Both the position numbers and the translations under genes were made by a program. Source: Methylocystis sp. MJC1 (GTDB lineage: Bacteria > Pseudomonadota > Alphaproteobacteria > Rhizobiales > Beijerinckiaceae). From it: a stretch of DNA of 64,000 bases. Within the stretch, counting starts at the first letter, position 1. The number at the start of each line of letters is the position of its first letter. The notes under the pieces are model-generated. The model was not told the origin of the DNA, did no database searches, and was given only the letters and a program-made list of their open reading frames with translations. The stretch spans positions 2,517,001 to 2,581,000 of the forward strand of contig NZ_CP107558.1 of assembly GCF_026427715.1 (NCBI RefSeq), in the 5' to 3' direction. This document shows positions 46,250 through 54,274 of this stretch, in pieces.

Positions 46250-47322
46250 AGACCAAGGCTCTTGCGGTTTTCCGTCATGGCCGGGCTTGTCCCGGCCATC
46301 CACGCCAGGCAGCTGTAATCAACGGCGTGGATGCCCGCGACAAGCGCGGGCATGACGCGCGCGGCGTTGCAATTGCATTTCTCATAACAGCAGCGCTCGC
46401 CTTTCCCGCCCACGCCTACACGGCGTTCGTCAGCAATGAAAAAGGCAACTCCATCACCGTCATCGACACGGATAAGCTCGTAGCGACGGCAACCGTGAAA
46501 GTCGGCCGCCGTCCGCGCGGCATCGAGCTGAACAAGGACGGTTCCGAGCTTTTCATCTGCGCCGGCGACGACGACGCCATTCAGGTGCTCGACACCAAAA
46601 GCCTGAAGCTCACGGGCAAGCTCCCTTCCGGCCCGGACCCGGAGCTGCTCGTGCTCAGCCCCAAGGGCGACACGATCTACGTCTCCAACGAGAACGATAA
46701 TCTCGTCACGCTCATCGATGTGAAGCGTAAGGAGCAGGTGGGCGACATTCCGGTCGGCGTCGAGCCGGAAGGCATGGCGATCAGTCCGGACGGCAAGCTC
46801 CTGGTCAATACGTCAGAGACGACCAATATGGCGCATCTGATCGATACGCAGACCAAGGAGATCGTCGCCAACATCCTTGTCGACAACCGCCCGCGCTTCG
46901 CCGAATTCAAGAAGGACGGCTCCGAGCTTTGGGTGTCGTCGGAGGTCGGCGGCACGGTGGCGGTGATCGATCCCAACAAGCGCGAATTGAAGCAGAAGAT
47001 CAGCTTCGAGATTCCTGGAATGTCGAAGGAGGCGATCCAGCCGATCGGCATTTCGATCACCAAGGACGGCAAGCGCGCCTTTGTTGCGCTCGGTCCCGCG
47101 AACCGCGTGGCCGTGATCGACGCCGAGACGAAGAAAATCGAAAAGTATCTGCTCGTCGGCCAGCGTGTCTGGCACCTCGCCTTCACGCCCGACGAAAAAT
47201 ATCTGCTGACCGCGAATGGCGTGTCGAACGATGTGTCGGTGATCGACGTGGCGAGCCTCAAGGTGGTGAAGTCTATTCCGGTCGGCTCCTTCCCCTGGGG
47301 CGTGGTGGTGGCGCCGCAATGA
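46246..47322 (+). CDS. YVTN/PQQ-associated beta-propeller protein with repeat element inserted in the signal region
   Basis: 358 residues. From about residue 60 a seven-bladed YVTN-type propeller is plain ('AFVSNEKGNSITVIDTDKL', 'VKVGRRPRGIELNKDGSELF', 'TIYVSNENDNLVTLIDVKRK', repeated), of the family found with PQQ-dependent catabolism. The start is fixed by the ATGA overlap with the lutA-like gene. Between 'MKTKALAVF' and the hydrophobic signal core ('VAIAFLITAALAFPAHA') lie about 30 residues encoded by a complete family-B palindrome (46274-46356). The frame is kept. Export may still work with a long n-region or from the in-repeat GTG at 46327. Confidence 0.87.
   Translation: MKTKALAVFRHGRACPGHPRQAAVINGVDARDKRGHDARGVAIAFLITAALAFPAHAYTAFVSNEKGNSITVIDTDKLVATATVKVGRRPRGIELNKDGSELFICAGDDDAIQVLDTKSLKLTGKLPSGPDPELLVLSPKGDTIYVSNENDNLVTLIDVKRKEQVGDIPVGVEPEGMAISPDGKLLVNTSETTNMAHLIDTQTKEIVANILVDNRPRFAEFKKDGSELWVSSEVGGTVAVIDPNKRELKQKISFEIPGMSKEAIQPIGISITKDGKRAFVALGPANRVAVIDAETKKIEKYLLVGQRVWHLAFTPDEKYLLTANGVSNDVSVIDVASLKVVKSIPVGSFPWGVVVAPQ
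46274..46356. repeat. Palindromic repeat family B, copy 3, inside a coding sequence
   Basis: GTCATGGCCGGGCTTGTCCC ... GACAAGCGCGGGCATGAC with inner GGCCATCCACGCC / GGCGTGGATGCCC. Same arms as the intergenic copies, short centre. It is translated as 'RHGRACPGHPRQAAVINGVD' and following residues. Confidence 0.88.
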
Positions 47323-47340
47323 TCGATTCTTCGCAGCCTT

Positions 47341-47450
47341 GTCATTCCCGACGCGCAAAGCGCGATCGGGAATCCAGAGCCACAATCCCGATGTCTGCGG
47401 ACGGCGGCTCTGGATTCCCGGTCGTTCGCTTCGCGAACGCCGGGAATGAC
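47341..47450. repeat. Palindromic repeat family C, complete copy
   Basis: GTCATTCCCGACGCGCAAAG ... CGCGAACGCCGGGAATGAC with inner GGGAATCCAGAGCC / GGCTCTGGATTCCC. It lies between the propeller gene and the ATPase gene. A further small palindrome (GAAGGCGCGCGGTCCGGACC) follows. Confidence 0.85.
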
Positions 47451-47518
47451 AGATGCGCGCCTGAAGGCGCGCGGTCCGGACCGCGAGCCTTCAGGCTCGC
47501 CTGCAACGCAGCGCCGCT

Positions 47519-48265
47519 ATGACCGACGCCCTCTCCATCCGCCATCTCTCGCATTCCTACGGCGCCCGCAAGGCGCTCGACGATGTGAGCTTCACTGTCG
47601 CGCCCGGCAGCTTCACCGTGCTGCTCGGCCTCAACGGCGCCGGCAAGAGCACGCTTTTCTCCCTCGTCACGCGGCTTTATGCGGCGCGGCAGGGCCGGAT
47701 CGAGATCTTCGGCGCCGATGTCATGCAGAGCCCCGGCGCGGCGCTGCGGCGGCTCGGCGTCGTGTTTCAGGCGCGCACGCTCGATCTCGAATTGAGCCTG
47801 ATGCAGAACCTCGTCTATCACGCGGCGCTGCACGGCATCGGCCCGTTCGAGGCGCGCCGCTTAGGGCAAGAGGCGTTGACTCGCGCCGGCCTCGCCGAGC
47901 GCGCCAATGACAAGGCCCGCGCACTCTCGGGCGGCCAGATGCGACGCGTCGAGATCGCGCGCGCTCTGCTGCACAAGCCGCGGCTTCTGCTTCTCGACGA
48001 GCCGACCGTCGGCCTCGACATCAAGGCGCGCGCCGATATTCTCGCCCATGTGCGCGGCCTCGTCCACGACGAGGGGCTCGGGGTCTTGTGGACGACCCAT
48101 CTCATCGACGAGATCGACAGCGAGGATCAGGTGGTGATCCTGCATAAGGGCAAGGCGCTGGCGACCGGGCTGGCGCGCGAGATCGTCGCGCAAAACGGCG
48201 CGCCGGAGATCGGGGCGGCTTTCGCGAAGATCACAGGCGCTGACGCAGAGAGGATTTCGGCATGA
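47519..48265 (+). CDS. lutE: ABC transporter ATP-binding protein, LutE-like
   Basis: 248 residues. Walker A 'GLNGAGKST' (about 40), Q-loop 'VVFQARTLDLELSL', signature 'LSGGQMRRVEIARALL', Walker B 'LLLLDEPTVGLD', and H-loop 'LWTTHLIDEI'. It belongs to the ABC-2-type ATPases that pair with the permease downstream. Family knowledge places this ATPase in PQQ-alcohol-dehydrogenase clusters and in the lanthanide uptake locus (LutE). Confidence 0.88.
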   Translation: MTDALSIRHLSHSYGARKALDDVSFTVAPGSFTVLLGLNGAGKSTLFSLVTRLYAARQGRIEIFGADVMQSPGAALRRLGVVFQARTLDLELSLMQNLVYHAALHGIGPFEARRLGQEALTRAGLAERANDKARALSGGQMRRVEIARALLHKPRLLLLDEPTVGLDIKARADILAHVRGLVHDEGLGVLWTTHLIDEIDSEDQVVILHKGKALATGLAREIVAQNGAPEIGAAFAKITGADAERISA

Positions 48266-48347
48266 GCTGTCGGGCGCGTATCGCCTTGGTCCGCGACTCC
48301 TTCTCCTGTTCGCGGGAGACGGCGGCCCGCGCGTCGACGAGGGTCGG

Positions 48348-49196
48348 ATGACGTCCCTGCCCGACACGGCTTCGCCGGAAGCAAAAGCGCCTTTCACGCC
48401 GCGCCAATATCTCGTCTGTCTTTGGGGCGTTGTCTGGCGAGAAGGGCTGCGCTTCCTGCATCAGCGCGAGCGCTTCGTCTCCGCGCTTGTGCGGCCGCTC
48501 GTGTGGCTCTTCATCTTCGCGGCGGGGTTTAGGCAGGTGCTCGGCATCTCCATCATCCCGCCCTATGAGACCTATGTGCTCTACGAGGTCTATATCGCGC
48601 CGGGCCTCATGGCGATGATCCAGCTTTTCAACGGCATGCAGTCGTCGCTCTCCATGGTCTACGACCGCGAGACGGGCAATATGCGCACGCTGCTCGTCTC
48701 GCCCTTCCCGCGTTGGTTCCTACTCGGCGCCAAGCTTTTCGCCGGCGTCGCAGTTTCCATCCTGCAGGTCTATGCCTTCCTATTGATTGCTTATTTCTGG
48801 GAGATCGAGCCGCCGACCAAATGGGGCTATCTCACGGTCCTGCCGGCGCTCGCGCTCGGCGGGCTCATGCTCGGCGCGCTCGGCATGCTGCTCTCTTCGC
48901 TGATCAAGCAGCTGGAGAATTTCGCGGGGGTGATGAACTTCGTGATTTTCCCGATGTTCTTCGCCTCCTCGGCGCTCTATCCGCTCTGGCGCGTGAAGGA
49001 GTCGAGCCCTTGGCTCTATTTCGTCTGCCAGGCGAATCCCTTTACCCACGCCGTGGAGCTGATCCGCTTCGCCTTTTATCAGCAGGTCGAATGGGTCTCG
49101 CTGCTCGCGATCGCGGGCTATACGAGCGTCTTTCTCATCGGCGCCATCATCGCCTACGATCCCGCGCGGGGCATGCTGATGCGCCGGGGCGGCTAG
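48348..49196 (+). CDS. lutF: ABC-2 type permease, LutF-like
   Basis: 282 residues with six membrane segments and the ABC-2 permease signature region 'SMVYDRETGNMRTLLVSPFPRWFLLGAKLFAG', then 'FPMFFASSALYPLW' and 'CQANPFTHAVELIRFAFY'. ABC-2 permeases are usually exporters, yet this one travels with a periplasmic binding protein; in Methylorubrum LutF is needed for lanthanide uptake (literature). It follows the ATPase by 82 bp. Confidence 0.87.
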   Translation: MTSLPDTASPEAKAPFTPRQYLVCLWGVVWREGLRFLHQRERFVSALVRPLVWLFIFAAGFRQVLGISIIPPYETYVLYEVYIAPGLMAMIQLFNGMQSSLSMVYDRETGNMRTLLVSPFPRWFLLGAKLFAGVAVSILQVYAFLLIAYFWEIEPPTKWGYLTVLPALALGGLMLGALGMLLSSLIKQLENFAGVMNFVIFPMFFASSALYPLWRVKESSPWLYFVCQANPFTHAVELIRFAFYQQVEWVSLLAIAGYTSVFLIGAIIAYDPARGMLMRRGG

Positions 49197-49234
49197 CCGC
49201 TATAGCGGGTAAGCCACGCAGGCTCGGGCTTGCC

Positions 49235-50161
49235 TTACCTTTTCCCCTTGGCCTTCGTCGCCGCCTCTTCCGCCGCCGCGGCTTCGGCGTAGCCCTCCGG
49301 CAGCTTCACGCCGCTCGCGAGCTGGGCGCCGAGCGCAATGGTGCGGGCTTCCGTCAGGCGCAGCGCGCAATAGCCGAAGTCCGATTCCTTGGCGTAGGAG
49401 CGGCAAACCTCCTCCCGCCAGGAGGAGAAGCCCGCCTGCTCCTTCACCACGAAACTGCGGACCAGCTTGTCTTTCTTGTTGCGCTCGTAAAGCTCGCGGA
49501 AATCGGCGCGGACGTCTTTTTCGACCTTGGCGCGGGCGCCGAGCATGTCCTCGGCTTTCTTCGGATCAAATTCCGTCTCCGCCATGCCCCAAAGCCCGCT
49601 CGGATCGGCGCGGCAATCCGCCTCCCTGATCTCGCAGGCCTTTCCCTCATTGGTGACGAGAATGGCCCCGTCCAGCACGTCGAGCGTGAACGGACAGGCC
49701 GGGAGCGAGAGAAGCTGATAGCGGCGCAGCCCGGACCCGCTGTCGCGGCGCGTGAGCTTCAATGGCATGCCGGCGATCTCGACGCGGCATTCCTCGCCCG
49801 AGCGCGACAGGCGATCACCCGAAAGCGTCAGCTTCGCGACTTCCAGATCCGATCCGATCCGCGAGAATTCTATGGCGCTGCCCACGCCGTCGAGCTGCAG
49901 GGTCTTGCCGACGATTGTATCCTCTGAAGGGGCCTTGGGCATGACCACAGGTCCCCGCGCCTGCCCCATTTCGCCGCTACTGAGCTTTTTCTTCGGCTTT
50001 CCCCCCGGGGACGTCAGCGTCCCTTCCGGCGTCGGCGCAACCGCGCCGGGAAGCGCAAGCTGGGCGCCAGCAGGCGTAAGCGCAGCGCCCGACATCAACG
50101 CGCCGGACACAAGCCCAGCGGCCGCCCGAGAAAGAAATGTCCTGGACGGCGCAATCGACAT
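49235..50161 (-). CDS. Exported protein of unknown function
   Basis: 308 residues with a signal peptide ('GALMSGAALTPAGAQLALPG'), a Pro/Gly/Lys linker (about 35-75), then a domain with several Cys ('GEECRVEIAG', 'LPACPFTL', 'ACEIREADCRAD', 'EEVCRSY', 'GYCALRL') that may form disulfides, and an Ala/Glu/Lys-rich end. I do not recognise the family. It converges on lutF with only 38 bp between and lies between the lut-type genes and infC. No metal-binding motif is obvious. Confidence 0.8.
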   Translation of the reverse strand: MSIAPSRTFLSRAAAGLVSGALMSGAALTPAGAQLALPGAVAPTPEGTLTSPGGKPKKKLSSGEMGQARGPVVMPKAPSEDTIVGKTLQLDGVGSAIEFSRIGSDLEVAKLTLSGDRLSRSGEECRVEIAGMPLKLTRRDSGSGLRRYQLLSLPACPFTLDVLDGAILVTNEGKACEIREADCRADPSGLWGMAETEFDPKKAEDMLGARAKVEKDVRADFRELYERNKKDKLVRSFVVKEQAGFSSWREEVCRSYAKESDFGYCALRLTEARTIALGAQLASGVKLPEGYAEAAAAEEAATKAKGKR

Positions 50162-50212
50162 CGGCCTGCCAACCCCCTCCCCACCCCGCCGGGAGCCCGG
50201 CGGGCGAAGCGC

Positions 50213-50752
50213 CTATTTCGGCGCCAGAACCATCACCATCTGCCGCCCTTCCATCGAGGGCTCCAGCTCGACCTTGGCGACCCCGGCGGTCTCGGCCTTC
50301 ACGCGCGTCAGCAGACGATAGCCGATGTCCTGATGCGCAATCTCGCGCCCACGGAAGCGAAGGGTCACCTTGACCTTGTCGCCTTCCTCGAAGAAACGCT
50401 GAACCGCCTTCATCTTGACGTCGTAGTCATGCTCATCGATGCCGGGGCGGAGCTTGATTTCCTTGACCTCGACCACCTTCTGCTTCTTACGGGCCTCGGC
50501 GGCTTTCTTCTGCTCGGCGAAGCGGAAACGGCCGTAGTCGAGGATTTTGCAGACGGGAGGCGTCGAGTTCGGCGCGATCTCGACGAGATCGAGCCCGGCC
50601 TGCTCGGCCATGCCCAGCGCGTCCAGCAATTGGACGACGCCGTGATTCTTTCCTTCGGAATCGATCAACTGCACTTCACGGGCGCGAATTTCTCGGTTGG
50701 TGCGCGGGCCTTCTTTTTGCGGCGCCGCGGTGCTCTTCATTGGCCTGCGAAT
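50213..50752 (-). CDS. infC: Translation initiation factor IF-3 (ATT start)
   Basis: Binds the 30S subunit and checks start-codon selection. I propose ATT 50752 as start: AAAGGAG lies 9 nt upstream and the extra residues (M-R-R-P) match the usual alphaproteobacterial IF-3 start before '[19 protein letters not shown]'; ATG 50740 has no site of its own. 179 residues: N-domain '[35 protein letters not shown]', linker, C-domain '[16 protein letters not shown]'. A non-AUG start is the known basis of IF-3 autoregulation. Confidence 0.93.
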   Translation of the reverse strand: MRRPMKSTAAPQKEGPRTNREIRAREVQLIDSEGKNHGVVQLLDALGMAEQAGLDLVEIAPNSTPPVCKILDYGRFRFAEQKKAAEARKKQKVVEVKEIKLRPGIDEHDYDVKMKAVQRFFEEGDKVKVTLRFRGREIAHQDIGYRLLTRVKAETAGVAKVELEPSMEGRQMVMVLAPK

Positions 50753-50923
50753 GGATCTTTACTCCTTTAAGGGGCCGAAACCTCGGCCGCGATTCAAAAA
50801 CTGCGCATCTTGCGCGGGATAGATTTTCGGACGGATATCCGGAGCGGGGGAGATTCTCACGACTGCGCGGCAAGTCAACAGGTGAAATGGGCATTTGCGC
50901 CATTATTCACGCGGAAAAGCGCA

Positions 50924-51799
50924 TTAAAGGAAATCATTGATGATTGAGGCGAGCTTTTGGGGCGCGTCTTCGGGCGAGAAATGGCTCACGCCCGGCAGGC
51001 GCTCAATGCGAAGATTCGCAACGTAACGATCTGTACCTTCGAGACACGCTCGGTCCAAAGCGACGTCGCGGAGGCCCCAGACGATCAGCGTCGGCGTCTC
51101 GATGGGCGCGGCGAGCGCGGCGCGCGCCGCAACCGCGTCCCATAGGGCGCGGCGATACCAGTTGAGCATGGCCGTCATTGCGCCGGGCGAAGCGGCGTTG
51201 TCGCGGTAGATGTCCATGGCGTCGTCGCAGATCGCGTCCGGCCGCCGCGCCGCATTGCGGATCAGCGCCGCCGTCAAATAGCCCCGTCCGAGCGACAACA
51301 GCCAGTCGGGAAGCACTGGGATCTGGAACAAGGCGACATAGAACGATTTCCGCCTTTGCCGGGGGCTCCGCTGCAAGGTCTGCCAGAAGCAGAGCGGGTG
51401 CGGGATGTTGATGAAAACGAGTCGCTCCAGGGGCCGAAGTCGACGGATGGCCGCCACCCAGGCGACGACGCCGCCCCAATCATGGGAAATCAAGGTAATC
51501 GACCGCGCGCCAGACGCGTCGATGAGGCCCGCGACGTCTCCGGTAAGAGCCGACAGCGAATAATGCTTCTTGCCCTTCGGCCGGCTCGTGGCGCCATAGC
51601 CGCGCTGATTGACGGCCCAGACGCGATAGCCCTTGGCGACGAGCGGCGCCACGAGATGGCGCCACATGACGGCGGTTTCGGGGAAGCCGTGCAGCAGAAG
51701 CGCGAGCCGCTCCCCCTCCCCCGCCTCGAAGACCTCGAAGATCACCCCGTTGGCGGGGACGAAAATGCGCCGAGCGCCGAGAAGGGCCTCGGCGTCCAT
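50924..51799 (-). CDS. Alpha/beta hydrolase, epoxide-hydrolase-like
   Basis: 291 residues. Oxyanion motif 'LLLHGFPETAVMWRH', 'NQRGYGATSRP', nucleophile Asp in 'LISHDWGGVVAWVAA' (S-H-D-W-G-G, the epoxide hydrolase/haloalkane dehalogenase elbow), acid in 'IVWGLRDVALDR', and His in 'LPGVSHFSPEDAPQ'. The ATG overlaps the stop of the FmdB-type gene (TGATG), so the two are coupled. The Asp nucleophile suggests epoxide or halide chemistry rather than ester hydrolysis; substrate unknown. Confidence 0.86.
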   Translation of the reverse strand: MDAEALLGARRIFVPANGVIFEVFEAGEGERLALLLHGFPETAVMWRHLVAPLVAKGYRVWAVNQRGYGATSRPKGKKHYSLSALTGDVAGLIDASGARSITLISHDWGGVVAWVAAIRRLRPLERLVFINIPHPLCFWQTLQRSPRQRRKSFYVALFQIPVLPDWLLSLGRGYLTAALIRNAARRPDAICDDAMDIYRDNAASPGAMTAMLNWYRRALWDAVAARAALAAPIETPTLIVWGLRDVALDRACLEGTDRYVANLRIERLPGVSHFSPEDAPQKLASIINDFL

Positions 51800-52023
51800 C
51801 AACCGGCGAGCGCGGGGCAGCTCGGACAGGGCGCGCCGCCGGACAAGGCGCCGCAGCTCTGGCCCGCGCCCGTCTCGCCGCCAGCCGCGGGCTTGGCGAT
51901 CAGCGACAGCTGCCGCTCGACATGCGCGCCGCCGCAGGCGGGGCATTCCGGCGTCTCCTCGAAACGCGCGAGCGTCTCGAACTCATGGGCGCAATCCTGG
52001 CAGCGAAAGGCGTAGAGGGGCAT
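51799..52023 (-). CDS. FmdB-family zinc ribbon protein
   Basis: 74 residues beginning 'MPLYAFRCQDCAHEFETLAR' with the paired C-x2-C knuckles (CQDC, CPAC) of the FmdB regulatory-protein family, then 'VERQLSLIAKPAAGGETGAGQSCG' and a Cys/Ser/Gly tail. FmdB was named from a gene near formamidase in Methylophilus; its role is poorly defined. Coupled to the downstream hydrolase. Confidence 0.88.
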   Translation of the reverse strand: MPLYAFRCQDCAHEFETLARFEETPECPACGGAHVERQLSLIAKPAAGGETGAGQSCGALSGGAPCPSCPALAG

Positions 52024-52366
52024 GGGGACTCGTGGGTTGGTAAGGTTCGCCGCATAATAGGCGTTGCCGACGCCGCGGAAAAGCCGACTAAAAAGCGCGG
52101 GCTCCTGATCCCGCCCCTGCACACACTTCGTCATGACCGGGCTTGTCCCGGCCATCCACGCCGAGGGATACGGCCGATGCCGGGCGCACTGTCCCACACG
52201 CGGGGTTTATGCCAGTAAACAATCGTCCCACAGGCTCTGGCGTCTGCACGGCGTGGATGGCCGGGACAAGCCCGGCCATGACGGTATGGGGTTGCCGTCT
52301 CGATCACGCACGACGCCGAGAGCGCTAAATGCACATTAACGATTCGCATCCCCAAGGCAGAACCAA
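52024..52366. other. 343-bp divergent interval with repeat family B
   Basis: Divergent promoters for the FmdB-type and acyl-CoA dehydrogenase genes must lie here. The central part is a complete family-B palindrome (52130-52282). No gene is seen. Confidence 0.6.
52130..52282. repeat. Palindromic repeat family B, copy 4
   Basis: GTCATGACCGGGCTTGTCCC ... GGGACAAGCCCGGCCATGAC; arms nearly identical to copy 2 at 39315, with a similar 90-bp centre. Confidence 0.9.
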
Positions 52367-54091
52367 ATGACCTATCGCGCGCCGCTTTCGGACATTCTCT
52401 TTTCGCTCCGCCTCGCCGCGGGCCCCGACGCTGAGGCGCTCTACGCCGACATCGCCGACGGCGTGGCCGAGCAGACGCTGAACGAGGCCGCAAAATTTGC
52501 GGAAGGGCAGCTTCTGCCTCTCGATAGGATCGGCGACCGCGCCGGCGTCAAGTTCTCGGATGGCGCCGTGACCACCGCCCCCGGCTGGCGCGAGGCCTAT
52601 GCCGGATGGCGGGAGGGCGGCTGGAACGCCATCGCTGCGAACCCCGATCACGGCGGGCTTGGCCTCCCCGCGCTGCTCAACGCAGCCTGCACGGAAATCT
52701 GGAACGCCGCCAATATCTCCTTCGCCCTTTGCCCGCTCCTCTCCCATGGCGCGATCGAGGCGCTGGAAGCGCACGCGAGCGCCGCGCTGAAGGAAACCTA
52801 TCTCGCCAAGATCGTCAGCGGCGAATGGACCGGGACGATGAATCTCACCGAACCGCAGGCGGGCTCCGACCTCGCGCTTCTGCGCACCCGCGCCGAGCGC
52901 AACGCCGACGGCTCGTACCGCCTCACCGGCCAAAAGATCTTCATCACTTATGGCGAGCATGACCTCGCCGATAACATTGCGCATCTGGTTCTGGCGCGGC
53001 TCCCCGACGCGCCTTCGGGCACGAAGGGAATCTCGCTTTTCCTCGCGCCGAAATTCCTGCCCGATGAAACAGGCGCCTTCACGCGGCGCAACGCGCTGCA
53101 TTGCGCTGGCGTCGAACATAAGCTCGGCATCCATGCCTCGCCGACCTGCACAATGGTCTATGAGGACGCCGTCGGCTTTCTGATCGGCGAAGAAAACAAC
53201 GGCCTCGCCTGCATGTTCACCATGATGAACAACGCCCGGCTTTCGGTGGGCCTACAGGGCGTTGCGCTTGCCGAGCGCGCCACGCAGGCGGCGCTGGCTT
53301 ATGCCAAGGAACGCAAGCAGGGCCGCGCGCCGGGCGCGCCGGAGACAAGTGCGATCATCGAGCACCCGGACGTCGCCCGCATGCTGCTCACCATGGCGAG
53401 CCTGACGACGGCGGCGCGCCTGATCTGCTTCGAGACGGCCGCCTCGCTCGACCGCGCGCATCGTGACGAGAACGCCGCTCACGCCAGGGAAGCCGAAGAA
53501 CGCGCGAGCCTGCTGACTCCTGTCGCCAAGGCCTTCTCCACCGACATCGGCAATGAAGTGACGTCGCTCGCCGTGCAGGTGCACGGCGGCATGGGCTATA
53601 TCGAAGAGACCGGCGTCGCCCAGCTTATGCGCGACGCGCGCATCTGCGCGATCTATGAAGGGACGAATGGCATTCAGGCGATCGACCTCGTCGGCCGCAA
53701 ATTGCCGATGTCCGGCGGCGCGGCGCTGAACCGCGAGATCGCCGACATGCGCGCCATTTCTCAAGAGAGTAACGACGTAGCTGTGTACGAGGCGGTAGAA
53801 GCATTCGCGCAAGCAAGCAATCATCTCGCGCAGGCGATGAAAGAAGCGCCGGCCGAGGCCCTCGCTGGCGCGACGCCCTATCTACGCCTGTTTGCGCTGG
53901 CGCGCGGCGCGACGCTTCTGGAAAAAGCCGCGAAAGCCGCGCGCCGTGGAAATGATCACAACGCCGCGCGTTATGAAGCGCTCGCGCATTTCTTCGCCAA
54001 GAACATTGCTGTTGCGGCGCCGGGCTTGGCGAAGGCGGTAATGGAAGGCGCGCGCTCGGTGACGGAAGGAAGGGCCGCATTTGCGGGATGA
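52367..54091 (+). CDS. Acyl-CoA dehydrogenase (large, DmdC-like class)
   Basis: FAD enzyme of 574 residues. The N-terminal extension 'YRAPLSDILFSLRL' belongs to the larger acyl-CoA dehydrogenase group that includes 3-methylmercaptopropionyl-CoA dehydrogenase. Core motifs: 'GTMNLTEPQAGSDLALLRTRA', 'KIFITYGEHD', 'MFTMMNNARLSVGLQGVALAERATQAALAYAKER', 'VQVHGGMGYIEETGVAQLMRDARICAIYEGTNGIQAIDLVGRKL'. Probably oxidises an acyl-CoA; chain specificity is not readable. Confidence 0.92.
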   Translation: MTYRAPLSDILFSLRLAAGPDAEALYADIADGVAEQTLNEAAKFAEGQLLPLDRIGDRAGVKFSDGAVTTAPGWREAYAGWREGGWNAIAANPDHGGLGLPALLNAACTEIWNAANISFALCPLLSHGAIEALEAHASAALKETYLAKIVSGEWTGTMNLTEPQAGSDLALLRTRAERNADGSYRLTGQKIFITYGEHDLADNIAHLVLARLPDAPSGTKGISLFLAPKFLPDETGAFTRRNALHCAGVEHKLGIHASPTCTMVYEDAVGFLIGEENNGLACMFTMMNNARLSVGLQGVALAERATQAALAYAKERKQGRAPGAPETSAIIEHPDVARMLLTMASLTTAARLICFETAASLDRAHRDENAAHAREAEERASLLTPVAKAFSTDIGNEVTSLAVQVHGGMGYIEETGVAQLMRDARICAIYEGTNGIQAIDLVGRKLPMSGGAALNREIADMRAISQESNDVAVYEAVEAFAQASNHLAQAMKEAPAEALAGATPYLRLFALARGATLLEKAAKAARRGNDHNAARYEALAHFFAKNIAVAAPGLAKAVMEGARSVTEGRAAFAG

Positions 54092-54165
54092 GTGCGCAGG
54101 GCCGCGAGCGAATTCTCCCCCCTTTACAGGCTACCGCAGGCACACGCCTTCATGTCGCCGCCCTC

Positions 54166-54200
54166 GTCATGGCCGGCTTGTCCCGGCCACCCACGCCACG
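54166..54200. repeat. Repeat family B, single arm
   Basis: GTCATGGCCGGCTTGTCCCG then GCCACCCACGCC: one arm of the family-B palindrome without its partner, between convergent genes. Confidence 0.6.
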
Positions 54201-54274
54201 CAAACGGCAGCAAATGCTGGGCTACGTCTTCATGGAACGTTTGCGTCCGCGTGAGGAGAGAAACAGGGAGGCGC

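Noticed and set aside
46274..46356. Frameshift or pseudogene in the beta-propeller gene
   Set aside because: The repeat insertion keeps the frame and the full propeller follows without stops, so it is not broken by sequence alone.
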